From DP-19 sp036496285 (GTDB lineage Bacteria; Desulfobacterota; Binatia; UTPRO1): a DNA stretch of 64,000 bases. Shown here piece by piece: positions 43,990 to 52,902 of the stretch. Numbering within the stretch: position 1 is the first letter of the stretch; each line of letters opens with the position of its first letter. The translations under genes and the position numbers were made by a program. The DNA is taken from contig DASXLI010000109.1 in NCBI GenBank assembly GCA_036496285.1, positions 16,986-80,985 on the forward strand. The letters run 5' to 3'. A model generated the notes under the pieces. The model worked only from the letters and a program-made list of their open reading frames with translations. It did no database searches and had not been told where the DNA came from.

Positions 43990-45561
43990 ATGATCGCGCT
44001 GACGGTCGACGTCGCGATCCTCGGCGGCGGGCTCGCGGGCTCGCTGCTCGCGCGCCATGTGCGCCGCGCGCTGCCGCAGCTGCGCGTGGCGCTCTTCGAG
44101 AAGACCGTCGAGAGCGTCTACAAGGTCGGCGAGTCGACCGTCGAGATCGCGAGCAACTACCTGATCCGGCGCCTCGGCCTCTCCGCATACCTCTACGACC
44201 GCCACCTGCCGAAGAACGGCCTGCGCTTCTTCTTCGACACGCCGGCAAAGGACGCCGCGTTGCACGAAATGACCGAGGTCGGCTCGGTCTCCATGCCGTT
44301 CCATCCGAGCTTCCAGATCAACCGCGCACGCCTGGAGGCCGACCTCTGGGAGCGCAACGCGCGTGACGGCGTGCAGGTATACACCGGCGTGCACGCGCAC
44401 GACCTCGAGCTCGGCACGGGCGGCGCCCGCCACCGCTTCGCGTTCGCCGGCGACGGCGCGAGCGGACGCTGCGAGTCGCGCTGGCTCGTCGACGCAACCG
44501 GACGGACGAGCCTCGTCGCGCGCGCCAAGGGCCTGCGCGTCCCCGAGCCGGATCACGCCATCGCCGCCGTGTGGGGCCGCTTCGCCAACGTCCGCGATCT
44601 CGACGACATCGGACCCGCGAGCTTCCGCACCCGCGTCCGCAACAGCAGCCGCATGCTCTCGACCGTCCACTTCAACTACCCGGGCTACTGGATCTGGTTC
44701 ATACCGCTGAAGGACGGCATCACGAGCGTCGGCGTCGTCGGCGATCGCACCGCCGTCGACACCTCATGCCGGACGAAGACGGGCTTCCTCGAGTTCCTGT
44801 CGCGCCACCGCGCCGTCGCCGATCTGCTGGTTCCCGCCGAGATGATCGACGTCGGCAGCTTCGCGCAGCTCGCCTACGCGACCACGCGCTTCTTCAGCCC
44901 GGATCGCTGGGGGCTCTCCGGCGAGGCCGCCGCGTTCGCCGATCCGTTCTACAGCCCGGGCAGCGACTACATTGCCCTCGAGAACGACTTCCTCGTCGAC
45001 CTGATCGGGCGCGACGCGGCCGGCGAGGACGCCGCGCGGCTCGCGGAGCGGACCGAGCTCTACGACGAGTTCATGCGCTTCCGCCACGACGCGACCATGC
45101 TGCTCTACCGCGGTCTCTACTCGACGCTCGGCAGCTACGAGCTCTACCGCCTCAAGTGGGAGCTCGACATCGCCTGCTATTACAACCTGTGGGTTGCCCC
45201 CTACATGCTCGACCAGCACCTCGACGAGGCGTTCCTCCGTACGCAGTTGCGCGAGAAACACGTCATCCTGCAGGCGTTGCGCAACTTCGCCGAGCTCTTC
45301 CGCAAGCTCGAGCACCGGCTGCGCCAGCGCGGCGATCTCCACCGCATGAACCTCGGCGGCTTCTCGGAGCCGCTGCAGTCGATCGACTACACGACCGAGA
45401 TCGGCACGCCGCGCACCCGCGAGGCCGTCCTCGCCCGCACCACCGACGCCTTTAACCGCGTCCGCGCGCGTGCCCTCGATCTGCTCGAAGGCGTGGCTGA
45501 GCCGGCGCCACGCCCGCCCCTGCCGCTCAGCGCCTTCGTCACCTCGCGCCCGCTGGCCTGA
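43990..45561 (+). CDS. Flavin-dependent halogenase-like oxidoreductase (tryptophan-halogenase family)
   Basis: 523 residues. FAD motif GGGLAGS (12-18), VGEST (46-50), Lys75 in LPKNGLRFFF, and the halogenase signature WIWFIP (W-x-W-x-I-P, 234-239). The Lys aligns by pattern with the catalytic lysine of tryptophan halogenases (the PrnA Lys79 region, KLGIRF). Then GEAAAFADPFYSPGSDY. Such enzymes need reduced flavin and add Cl or Br to aromatic or activated carbons; xanthomonadin-type aryl polyenes are brominated. No flavin reductase is adjacent. Halogenation is inferred, since some family members are oxygenases. Confidence 0.8.
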   Translation: MIALTVDVAILGGGLAGSLLARHVRRALPQLRVALFEKTVESVYKVGESTVEIASNYLIRRLGLSAYLYDRHLPKNGLRFFFDTPAKDAALHEMTEVGSVSMPFHPSFQINRARLEADLWERNARDGVQVYTGVHAHDLELGTGGARHRFAFAGDGASGRCESRWLVDATGRTSLVARAKGLRVPEPDHAIAAVWGRFANVRDLDDIGPASFRTRVRNSSRMLSTVHFNYPGYWIWFIPLKDGITSVGVVGDRTAVDTSCRTKTGFLEFLSRHRAVADLLVPAEMIDVGSFAQLAYATTRFFSPDRWGLSGEAAAFADPFYSPGSDYIALENDFLVDLIGRDAAGEDAARLAERTELYDEFMRFRHDATMLLYRGLYSTLGSYELYRLKWELDIACYYNLWVAPYMLDQHLDEAFLRTQLREKHVILQALRNFAELFRKLEHRLRQRGDLHRMNLGGFSEPLQSIDYTTEIGTPRTREAVLARTTDAFNRVRARALDLLEGVAEPAPRPPLPLSAFVTSRPLA

Positions 45562-45569
45562 CCCGTCTT

Positions 45570-45590
45570 GCGCTACGTTTTCCGTAGCGC
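45570..45590. repeat. Perfect 8-base inverted repeat after halogenase-like gene
   Basis: GCGCTACG-TTTTC-CGTAGCGC lies 9 bases after the halogenase-like stop and 27 bases before the next ATG (45618). A stable hairpin forms on either strand. With no U-tract after it, it could be an RNA processing or attenuation site between the two genes, or a protein-binding palindrome. Confidence 0.45.
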
Positions 45591-45617
45591 TACGCTCGGT
45601 CGGGAAAGGAGATCCTC

Positions 45618-46208
45618 ATGCCCCAGCCTTCGCGCCCGGCGCCACGCATCCATCCCGTCGAGCGGCCCTACGAGGAGTCGATCGCAGCCATGCTGGCCGA
45701 CATGATGCCCGCCGGCAGCCCGCTCGAGCCGTTGCGCCTCTTCCGCCTCTTCGCCCGGCACCCGCCGATGGCGCGCGCCATGCACGCGCTCGGCGGCTTC
45801 GTCCTCGGCGGCAAGGAGCGCGCGCTCCGCTCACGCGACCGCGAGATCGTCATCGAGCGCGTGTGCGCGCGCTGCGGCTGCGAGTACGAGTGGGGCGTGC
45901 ACGCCGCGGCGTTCGGCCCGCGCGTCGGCCTGGAGCCGGCACAGCTCGCGGCCTCGGCGGTCGGCGACGCCGAGGATCCCGCCTGGCAGGAGTCCGACCG
46001 GCTGCTCGTGCGCATGGTCGACGAGCTGCACGACCACGGCACGGTGTCCGACCAGCTCTGGAAGGAGCTGGCCTCGCACTGGAACGTGCCGCAGCTCCTC
46101 GAGCTCCTGCTCGTCGCCGGCTGGTACCATGCGATCAGCTACCTCGCGAATGCCGCAGCGGTGGCCGGCGAGGAGTGGGCCGCGCGTTTCCCGGCCGCGC
46201 CAGACTGA
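45618..46208 (+). CDS. AhpD/carboxymuconolactone decarboxylase-like protein
   Basis: 196 residues, all-helical. The signature RDREIVIERVCARCGCEYEWGVHA contains a C-x-x-C (with one further Cys) and the His/Glu proton relay typical of AhpD-like proteins. These reduce peroxiredoxins or act as decarboxylases or peroxidases; the substrate is not clear. AAAGGAG lies upstream of the ATG. It ends 21 bases from the convergent AMP-ligase gene and may protect the oxidation-prone product, which is speculation. Confidence 0.82.
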   Translation: MPQPSRPAPRIHPVERPYEESIAAMLADMMPAGSPLEPLRLFRLFARHPPMARAMHALGGFVLGGKERALRSRDREIVIERVCARCGCEYEWGVHAAAFGPRVGLEPAQLAASAVGDAEDPAWQESDRLLVRMVDELHDHGTVSDQLWKELASHWNVPQLLELLLVAGWYHAISYLANAAAVAGEEWAARFPAAPD

Positions 46209-46229
46209 GCGGGTCTCCGGCCGCTCGCC

Positions 46230-47651
46230 CTACTCGCGCCAGCGCCGCAGCTTGCCGGTCGGCGTGCGCGGCAGCTCGGCGACGACGGCGAACTCGCGCG
46301 GCACCTTGAAGCTCGGCAGGGCGGCGCGGCAATGCGCCGCCAGGCTCTCGGCCGTCGGCGGCCGCTCCGGGTCGCGCGCGACGACCTCGGCGACGGGGAC
46401 CTCGCCGACGTGCTCGTGCGGGCGCGGCGAGACGCGCGCGGCGCGGACGGCGGGGTGCGCCTCGAGGACCGCCTCGACCTCCTCGCAGAAGAACTTGAGC
46501 CCCGCCATGCTGACGCGGTTCGCGCGGCGGCCGGCGAGCCACACGTCGCCGTCGTCGTCGATCCACGCGTGATCGCCGGTGCGGAATCCGTGCTCGGCGA
46601 CGACCGTCGCCGCCGGCGTCCACGGGTCGAGGTAGGCGTCGAACATGCCGGGACCGCGGATGCAGAGCTCGCCGGCCGCGTCGCGGCTGCCGCCCGGCGA
46701 CAGGAGCGCGCCCTGCTCGTCCCGCAGCGTGACCGTGAAACCCGGCAGCGGACGGCCGACCGACTCCGGCTTCGCCGCGGCGCTCGCGAGGTTCATGATC
46801 GGCAGGCCGACCTCGATCACGCCGAGCGCCTGCACGAGCGGCCGCCCGAAGCGCCGGACGAACCGCTCCGCCACCGATGCGCGCACACGATCGGCGGTCG
46901 CGACCGCGAGACGGAGATGCGGCAGCGTCGCGCCGCCGTCGTCCTTCGCGAGCACGGCGTAGTGATACGGCGAGGCGTAGATCACCGAGGCGCGCTCGCG
47001 CTCCGCCAGCGCCAGGGTCGTCCGCGCCAGCACGCCGGCCGGCAAGAGGATCGTCGCGCCGTAGCGCAGGTAGAGCAGGATCGACACGACGAAGTGATGC
47101 GCCATCGGCAGGAGCCAGAGCACGCGGTCGTCGGGACCGATCGAGAGCCCGGCATTGGCGTGCGCCAGACGCGCCAGGATCGCGTCGTGGCCGATCACCA
47201 CGCCCTTGTGGCGCGCGGTCGTCCCGGAGGTGAAGCGCAGGTAGGCTGGACGGACCGCGCGAAACGCCGCCTCGACGTCGGGGGCGAGACGCGTCTGCCC
47301 TCGCCGCTCGCAGCGCAGGCCGTCCGCCGCGGCGACGGCCACGTGGTGGAGGAACGCGTCGTGCGCGATCTGCTCGAGCGCAGCCGGCGCGTCGTCGGCG
47401 ATCGGCACCATGCATGCGCCCGCCGCCATGATCGCGAGACCCGTCTCGATGAAGTCGCGCCCGGGACGGGCAACGAGGCCGCAGCGCTCGCCCGCACCGA
47501 TACCGTGCGCCACCAGGGCGCGGGCCCGCGCGTCGACGCCGTCGAGCAGGGTCGCGTAGTCGATCGCCAGCGGCGTCGGCCCGTCGACGAGCAGCGCGGG
47601 ATGGCGCGGACGCGCGCGCGCCTGCGCGCGGATCGCGTCGAGGACGGTCAC
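46230..47651 (-). CDS. Acyl/aryl-AMP ligase of ACP-condensation operon
   Basis: 473 residues of the ANL family. The P-loop is RFTSGTTARHKGVV with the Lys intact. Later motifs are FRTGDHAW (ATP-binding Asp), hinge GRRANRVS and catalytic Lys in TPTGKLRRW at the extreme C-terminus. It likely activates an acid for the carrier protein encoded three genes upstream. The substrate is unknown. GTG at 47651 overlaps the oxidoreductase stop (GTGA). Last gene of a four-gene minus-strand operon. Confidence 0.85.
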   Translation of the reverse strand: MTVLDAIRAQARARPRHPALLVDGPTPLAIDYATLLDGVDARARALVAHGIGAGERCGLVARPGRDFIETGLAIMAAGACMVPIADDAPAALEQIAHDAFLHHVAVAAADGLRCERRGQTRLAPDVEAAFRAVRPAYLRFTSGTTARHKGVVIGHDAILARLAHANAGLSIGPDDRVLWLLPMAHHFVVSILLYLRYGATILLPAGVLARTTLALAERERASVIYASPYHYAVLAKDDGGATLPHLRLAVATADRVRASVAERFVRRFGRPLVQALGVIEVGLPIMNLASAAAKPESVGRPLPGFTVTLRDEQGALLSPGGSRDAAGELCIRGPGMFDAYLDPWTPAATVVAEHGFRTGDHAWIDDDGDVWLAGRRANRVSMAGLKFFCEEVEAVLEAHPAVRAARVSPRPHEHVGEVPVAEVVARDPERPPTAESLAAHCRAALPSFKVPREFAVVAELPRTPTGKLRRWRE

Positions 47652-48937
47652 CCGTCCGCCAGCGCCGCAAGGCGGACACGCACGGCCGGCGCCGCGACCG
47701 CGTCGAGCGCGTCGTCGGCGTCGGCGGCGAGCGCCGCGGCGGCGCCGGCCGCCTCGCCGGTCGCCATCGCCGTGCCGATCACGCGGAGCGCGCCGAGTGC
47801 CTCGTGGGTCGCGGAGATGCAGCGGCCCGCCATGGCGAGCCGCGGATGCGAGCGGCTCACGAGGGCGCCGAGCGGAATCGAGCTCGGTCCGGCGGGATGC
47901 TCGAAGACCGCCCGGCGGTGGTCGTTCCAGAGCTCGATCGGCCACGTCGAGCGTGCGACCTCGTCGTCGCGCACCAGGCCGCCGAGCACGTCGTCGCGCG
48001 TCACCACCGCGTACCCGTCCACCCTGCGCGTCTCGCGGATGCCGAGGCGACGCGGCCAGGCGAGCAGACGCGCCTCGCGGAAGGCCGGGCGCGTCTCGCG
48101 CAGATACGCGAGGAGCGCCGTCGCCGCCTCCCGCGACGCGGCCTCTAGCGCGGCGACGACCATTTCGTCGAGCGGGTCCCAGCGCGGCGGCCGCGCCACG
48201 TTCAAGGTGACGTACACCTCGTCCAGCCGCGGCCCCGGGCGCAGCAGCACCGACTCGCATGCGGGCGGGAGCGCGTGTGCGCGGACGGCGCCCGCCGTCG
48301 CGACGCTGAGCTGCAGGCGGGCGAACCCCGCCGCCGTGCCCGGCGCAACGCCGGCGAGCCGGAAGATGTACGACGGGCACTGCAGCTCGTCGGCGGGCGC
48401 ATACGAGGCGTCGGCGCCGCCGAGCGCCGCGATCGCCGCATCGCCGCTCGCGTCGATCACGATCCGGCTCTCGACCGCGACGACCCCGCCACGGCGCGCG
48501 ATCTCGAGCACGCTCGCGCCGCGGCGCTCACGGGCGAGGCACGCGCCCCGCACCTCGGCGTCGAGCCAGACCGCGAGCGAGGCCTGCGCGGCGCAGGTCG
48601 CCGCCGCGTGGCGCTCGAGCGCATCTGGATGGATCGGCAGTACGAACACCCTGCCGGCGCGCTCCGGATCGCCTGCGCCGCCCGTCGCGCGGAGGCTCTC
48701 GGCGAAGCGCCGGGGGAAGCCGGGGTGCGCGTGGACCGGCGCGGCGTCCGCCGCGCCGTCCGGCGCCAGGTACAGGCCGCAGAACGTGTGCACGAGGGCG
48801 TGCGCCGCGTTGCCGCCGAGGGCCGGGCCGCGCTCCACGAGCAGCACCCGCGCTCCGCATCGTGCCGCCGTCACCGCGGCGGCGACGCCCGCCGTCCCAC
48901 CGCCGGCGACGACGACGTCGAAGCGCTCACCCGTCAC
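47648..48937 (-). CDS. FAD-dependent oxidoreductase
   Basis: 429 residues. The dinucleotide motif is VVAGGGTAGVAAA (about residues 9-21), then LVERGPALGGNA, and the FAD ribose region VIDASGDAAIAALGG (about residues 160-174). The C-terminal FAD motif is AGRCISATHEALGALRVIG. It resembles the 'FAD-dependent oxidoreductase' group that includes small-molecule dehydrogenases. In this operon it probably oxidises a carrier-bound or released intermediate. The start overlaps the condensation-type gene by 4 bases. Confidence 0.82.
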   Translation of the reverse strand: MTGERFDVVVAGGGTAGVAAAVTAARCGARVLLVERGPALGGNAAHALVHTFCGLYLAPDGAADAAPVHAHPGFPRRFAESLRATGGAGDPERAGRVFVLPIHPDALERHAAATCAAQASLAVWLDAEVRGACLARERRGASVLEIARRGGVVAVESRIVIDASGDAAIAALGGADASYAPADELQCPSYIFRLAGVAPGTAAGFARLQLSVATAGAVRAHALPPACESVLLRPGPRLDEVYVTLNVARPPRWDPLDEMVVAALEAASREAATALLAYLRETRPAFREARLLAWPRRLGIRETRRVDGYAVVTRDDVLGGLVRDDEVARSTWPIELWNDHRRAVFEHPAGPSSIPLGALVSRSHPRLAMAGRCISATHEALGALRVIGTAMATGEAAGAAAALAADADDALDAVAAPAVRVRLAALADG

Positions 48938-50304
48938 GCCGACGACCGCAGGCGGACGGCGTCGCCGTCGAGCGCTTCGCCCGCACCACGCAGGTCGTCG
49001 AGCAGGCGCTCCTGGAGCACGCGGCGCTCGTCGGCGCTCAGTGCGTCGCGCTGGTAGATGTGCGCGACGTTCAGACGGCCGCTCCGCACGCTCATGATGA
49101 CGCTGCTGCCGGGCGACGGCATGACCGAGGGGACGTGGAAGCCGTTCACGATCTCGGCGCCGCAGAAAGTCGTGAGATCCGGGAGGAACTCGCCCGTGAA
49201 GGCGAAATAGAAGGACGCGATCTCACCGCCGAGGCTGCGACGCGCGATCCACGTGTGGAGGCGCGCCGGCGCCCAGCGCATGAGGTCCATCGCCGCGGTG
49301 CTCGCCTCGAGGTAGCCGTCGCGGATACCCGTGCGCCGCTGCCGCGCGAGCTCGGCGACGAGGCCCATGAGATCGCCGACGTGCCGGCGCGCGACGTGGA
49401 ACCAGAGCAGCGCGACGTTGGTCTGGAACACGGCGCCCTGCGCGCCGCGCGGCCGGAGATTCACCGGCAGCGGGACAAGGTAGTGGCCGGGGTCGTCGCC
49501 ACGCGCCGCGAAGACCGCGTCGTGCGCCCGCATGGTCGCCGCCAGATAGAAGAGCGCCGGGGTGAGCGCGCCCGCGACGGACGCGGCACGCTCGATGATG
49601 CCCGCGGTCGCATCGTGCGGCAGCGTCTGCACGTCGTAGTCGAGCGCCTGCGCGTGGCGACGGCGCGGTCCTCCGAGCGAGCGCGGCGGCGCCGCGCCGA
49701 ACGAGGTGACGTGCGCCTGCCAGCGCCGCGCCAGCCGGCCGCGCTCGGCGATCGAGGGCCGCGCCGGCGCTGGCGCGGCGCCGCCGCCGAGCGCGGGCGA
49801 CGCCGCACCGCGGTAGCAGGCGTCGAGCCGGCGCACGAAGAGCTCGCTGCCGGCGCCGTCGAGCAGCAGGTGCGCCCACGTGAGCACGAGGTCCGCCGCG
49901 CCGCCCGCGTAACGCACGACGTCGCAGCGCAGCAGCTCGCCGCGCTCCAGCGCGAGCCGGGCGTTCAGCCGCGCGCGCAGCACGGGCGGCAGCTCGGCGG
50001 ACCGCTCGCCGTCGTCCTCGTGCAGCGTGACGCACGGCAGCGGTGCGCCCGCGGCGCGTCCCAGCCGGAAGGCGGGCGGGCCGACGCCGAAAGGGCGGCC
50101 TATCGGCGCCCGGAGGATCGGCGTCGCGCGCGCGACGTCTTCGAGCAGCGCGCGGAACGCGGCGTCGTCGAACCCCGGCCCGAGACGCAGCACCAGCTGC
50201 GACACGTGGCCGGCGCCGTGGAAACGGTGCGCCTCGCGATCGAAGGCGCGCATGAAGCAATCGGGACCGGTGAGCGGACGCTCACGTGCTCGCGAGCTGC
50301 TCAT
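48934..50304 (-). CDS. Stand-alone condensation-type (CoA-dependent acyltransferase superfamily) protein
   Basis: 456 residues. The active-site motif is WAHLLLDGAGS, giving the H-x-x-x-D-G core of NRPS condensation domains and PapA/WS-DGAT acyltransferases (first His of HH replaced by Ala), near residue 145. The later region HYLVPLPVNLRPRG and a DFG-like area are in family order. It has only one such domain and no adenylation or carrier domain attached. It probably joins a carrier-bound acyl group to an alcohol or amine. ATG at 50304 overlaps the ACP 3' end by 23 bases; an ATG at 50253 is an alternative. Confidence 0.8.
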   Translation of the reverse strand: MSSSRARERPLTGPDCFMRAFDREAHRFHGAGHVSQLVLRLGPGFDDAAFRALLEDVARATPILRAPIGRPFGVGPPAFRLGRAAGAPLPCVTLHEDDGERSAELPPVLRARLNARLALERGELLRCDVVRYAGGAADLVLTWAHLLLDGAGSELFVRRLDACYRGAASPALGGGAAPAPARPSIAERGRLARRWQAHVTSFGAAPPRSLGGPRRRHAQALDYDVQTLPHDATAGIIERAASVAGALTPALFYLAATMRAHDAVFAARGDDPGHYLVPLPVNLRPRGAQGAVFQTNVALLWFHVARRHVGDLMGLVAELARQRRTGIRDGYLEASTAAMDLMRWAPARLHTWIARRSLGGEIASFYFAFTGEFLPDLTTFCGAEIVNGFHVPSVMPSPGSSVIMSVRSGRLNVAHIYQRDALSADERRVLQERLLDDLRGAGEALDGDAVRLRSSA

Positions 50305-50569
50305 ACACGCACGCGGCCAGGGTGACGGCGCTGCGGAGGTTCTCCGGCGTGAGCCGGCTCTCGTCGATCCAGATGCCGGTCCGGTCCTCGATCGCCAGCA
50401 TGAGCTGGGTCACGGCGAGCGAGTCGATGCCGGCCGCGATCAGGTCCGACTGCTCCGTGAAGTCGGGCCCGAGCTGGAGCAGGCGGCGCAGGGTCTCGAC
50501 GACGCACGCGACCAGCTCGTCCTGGGTCCACCCCTGGGCTTTCATCACGTTGGATTGGAGTTCGGGCAT
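50282..50569 (-). CDS. Acyl/peptidyl carrier protein
   Basis: 95 residues. The 4'-phosphopantetheine site is AGIDSLAVTQLMLAIE with Ser near residue 50, and the four-helix pattern is typical. ATG at 50569 chosen, giving usual carrier length. The frame stays open to 50725, and an ATG at 50545 is also possible. First gene of the operon carrier protein, condensation, FAD oxidoreductase, AMP ligase. The 173 bases upstream are shared with the divergent halogenase-like gene and must hold both promoters; I saw no clear box. Confidence 0.88.
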   Translation of the reverse strand: MPELQSNVMKAQGWTQDELVACVVETLRRLLQLGPDFTEQSDLIAAGIDSLAVTQLMLAIEDRTGIWIDESRLTPENLRSAVTLAACVYEQLAST

Positions 50570-50742
50570 CCCCTCGCGCGTGAACCGGCGCGGCTCCTCG
50601 GCGAGACCGAAGACGAGGCCGTCGTGGCGCGCGAACGCACCGCCGAACGCCAGTTTTTTGGCAGCTCGACTCCGTGATGTCAAACCAGGAACCACCGCGC
50701 ACACGGTTTGCCAGCGCGCGTCCATCGTCTATCGTGCAGCCG

Positions 50743-51987
50743 ATGGCGGCACGGAGCGAGACGGTCGCGATCATCGGCGGCGGCCCGGCGGGCGGCCTGC
50801 TTGCGGCGCGCCTGGCGCGCGCCGGCCGGCGGGTCGTGATCTTCACCAAGCGCAAGCGGCCGCCCCTCGTGATCGGTGAGTCGCTGGTGCCGGCCATCGT
50901 GCCCTTCTTGCGCGAGCTCGGCATCGAGGACGAGGTGCGCGGCTACAGCACCTACAAGCCCGGTGCGACCTGGGTGCTGAACGAGGAGCGCACCATCAGC
51001 TTCTGCTTCCAGAACGTCCGCAAGGCGAGCACGCGCTACTCCTACAACGCCCCGCGCGACCGCTTCGACGAGTCGATCCTGCAGGCGGCGGTGCGCAGCG
51101 GCGCGGCGCTGTGTGACACGACGGCCGTACTCGAGCGCGCGGGCGGCGACCGGGTGCGCCTGAGCGACGCGACCCTCGCCGCCACCGGCGGCGCGCTCAC
51201 GCGCCAGCCCGATCTGATCGTCGACGCGACCGGCCGCGCCCGCCTCCTCTCCAACCTGCTCGCCATTCCGGCGCTCGCCGGCGGGCGGCGCGATACGGCG
51301 CTCTTCGCGCACCTCGAGGGCGTGCCGGTCGTCGTACCGGGGAACGTGCACATCGATCGCCTCGCGCGCGGCTGGTCGTGGCGCATCCCGCTGCCGGGAC
51401 GCGTCTCGGTCGGGCTCGTCGTCGACGGCGACCACATCCGCACCTTCGGCGACACGGTCGAGCAGCAGTTCGACGGCTGCCTCGCCGCCGACCCGGTCAT
51501 CCGCCGGTGGAACGCCGACATGCGCCGGATCAGCCCCGTCATGAAGTACACCAACTACCAGCTCGCCTCGACGCGTGGCGTGGGCGACGGCTGGGCGCTC
51601 GTCGGCGACGCGTTCGGCTTCATCGACCCGATCTTCTCGAGCGGGCTCCTCATCTCGATGGATGCGGCGACCGTGCTCGCCGACGCCGTGCTCGACGGCT
51701 CGGCGCGCGCCCTGCAGCGCTACGAGCGCCGCGTGCTGAAGCACCTCGCCGCGTGGCGGCGCGCCGTCGGCTATTTCTACGACGGCCGGCTCTTCACGCT
51801 GATCGAGGTCGGCGAGGAGGCGAAGCAGCACTGGATCGGCCGGCTCCTCGACCCGCACTTCAACACCCACTTCCCGCGGGTCTTCACCGGCGAGCGCACG
51901 ACCAAGCGCTACAGCCTGGGCCTCCTGAGCTTCATGTGCGAGCACAGCCTCGGCACGAAGGATCCGTCTCTCCTGCGCGTGCATTGA
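50743..51987 (+). CDS. Flavin-dependent halogenase-like oxidoreductase (second type)
   Basis: 414 residues. FAD motif GGGPAGG (12-18), IGESLVP (44-50), Lys72 in YKPGATW, and WSWRIP (211-216), the W-x-W-x-I-P signature. Then GDAFGFIDPIFSSG. The GESL-P and K-x-G-A pattern is like the halogenases acting on carrier-bound or phenolic substrates, distinct from the 43990 gene. ATG at 50743 is set right before the FAD fold. Divergent from the carrier-protein operon, suggesting joint regulation. True halogenation versus epoxidation or dehydrogenation is unproven. Confidence 0.8.
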   Translation: MAARSETVAIIGGGPAGGLLAARLARAGRRVVIFTKRKRPPLVIGESLVPAIVPFLRELGIEDEVRGYSTYKPGATWVLNEERTISFCFQNVRKASTRYSYNAPRDRFDESILQAAVRSGAALCDTTAVLERAGGDRVRLSDATLAATGGALTRQPDLIVDATGRARLLSNLLAIPALAGGRRDTALFAHLEGVPVVVPGNVHIDRLARGWSWRIPLPGRVSVGLVVDGDHIRTFGDTVEQQFDGCLAADPVIRRWNADMRRISPVMKYTNYQLASTRGVGDGWALVGDAFGFIDPIFSSGLLISMDAATVLADAVLDGSARALQRYERRVLKHLAAWRRAVGYFYDGRLFTLIEVGEEAKQHWIGRLLDPHFNTHFPRVFTGERTTKRYSLGLLSFMCEHSLGTKDPSLLRVH

Positions 51988-52041
51988 GGACCCCGGTCCG
52001 GGCTGGCGCGCCCGGCTCCCGGAATGGAAGAATGGGAGCAC

Positions 52042-52902
52042 ATGGCGAGCAGCCGATCTGCCAGCGACGGCACCCGTCACGCCCTCACGATCGACGTGGA
52101 AGAGTGGTTCCACGACGACTGGCGGCCGACGCGCGGCCTCGACTGGGACCACCTGCCGAGCACGGTCGTCGCCGAGGTCGAGCGCGTGTTCGAGTTGCTC
52201 GACGCGGCCGGCGCGCGGGGAACGTTCTTCGTGCTCGGCGACGTCGCGCGCCGCCATCCGGGCCTCGTGCGCCGCATCGCCGAGCTCGGCCACGAGGTCG
52301 CGAGCCACGGCTACGCGCACGTGAAGGTGGCGGCGCAGACCCGCGCCGAGTTCGGCGCCGACGTGCGGCGCTCGCGCACCATCCTCGAGGACGCGATCGG
52401 CGCGGCGGTGGCGGGCTATCGCGCACCGTACTTCATCAGCAGCCCGCGCGAGCTCTGGGCGACGGAGGTGCTGGCCGAGCTCGGCTTCCGCTACGACGCC
52501 GGCTACGTGCCGGTGCGCTGGATGCCGTACATCGGCTGCGAGATCCCGCGCGCACCCTACCGCCATCCGTCCGGGCTCTGGGAGTTCCCGCTGCCGTTCG
52601 CGGAGGCGTTCGGCGGCTGGAACCTGCCCTACGCGGGCGGCGGGCCGATGTTCCGCTTCCTGCCCTACCGCACGATGCAGCGCTTCCTGCTGCAGCATGA
52701 GGCCGAGTGCGGCCCGGCCGTCGTCTACCTGCACCCCTGGGAGCTGACGCCGGCGTCGCGCGCGCTGCCCGACACGCCGCGCCACGTGCGCCTGTGGAAG
52801 CGCCTCGGGCGGACGCGGACCTTGCCGAGCCTGCGCCGGCTGCTCGCCGATTTCCATTTCGCCCCCATCAGGGAGGTCCATGCCGACAAGCTCGCCGCCT
52901 GA
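52042..52902 (+). CDS. Polysaccharide deacetylase (NodB-fold, DUF3473-containing)
   Basis: 286 residues. The N-terminal TIDVEEWFH provides the first Asp; SHGYAHV is the His metal motif; GYRAPYF and the C-terminal YLHPWEL complete the site. The layout matches the exopolysaccharide-associated deacetylases with a C-terminal DUF3473 segment. It would remove N-acetyl groups from a sugar polymer or lipid-linked sugar; no signal peptide is seen. ATG at 52042 is preceded by GGGAG; an ATG at 52024 lacks one. The end overlaps the flippase-like gene by 23 bases. Confidence 0.88.
   Translation: MASSRSASDGTRHALTIDVEEWFHDDWRPTRGLDWDHLPSTVVAEVERVFELLDAAGARGTFFVLGDVARRHPGLVRRIAELGHEVASHGYAHVKVAAQTRAEFGADVRRSRTILEDAIGAAVAGYRAPYFISSPRELWATEVLAELGFRYDAGYVPVRWMPYIGCEIPRAPYRHPSGLWEFPLPFAEAFGGWNLPYAGGGPMFRFLPYRTMQRFLLQHEAECGPAVVYLHPWELTPASRALPDTPRHVRLWKRLGRTRTLPSLRRLLADFHFAPIREVHADKLAA

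Noticed and set aside
50570..50725. N-terminal extension of the second carrier protein
   Set aside because: The frame is open, but the added 52 residues match no carrier-protein feature and would overlap the divergent promoter region.
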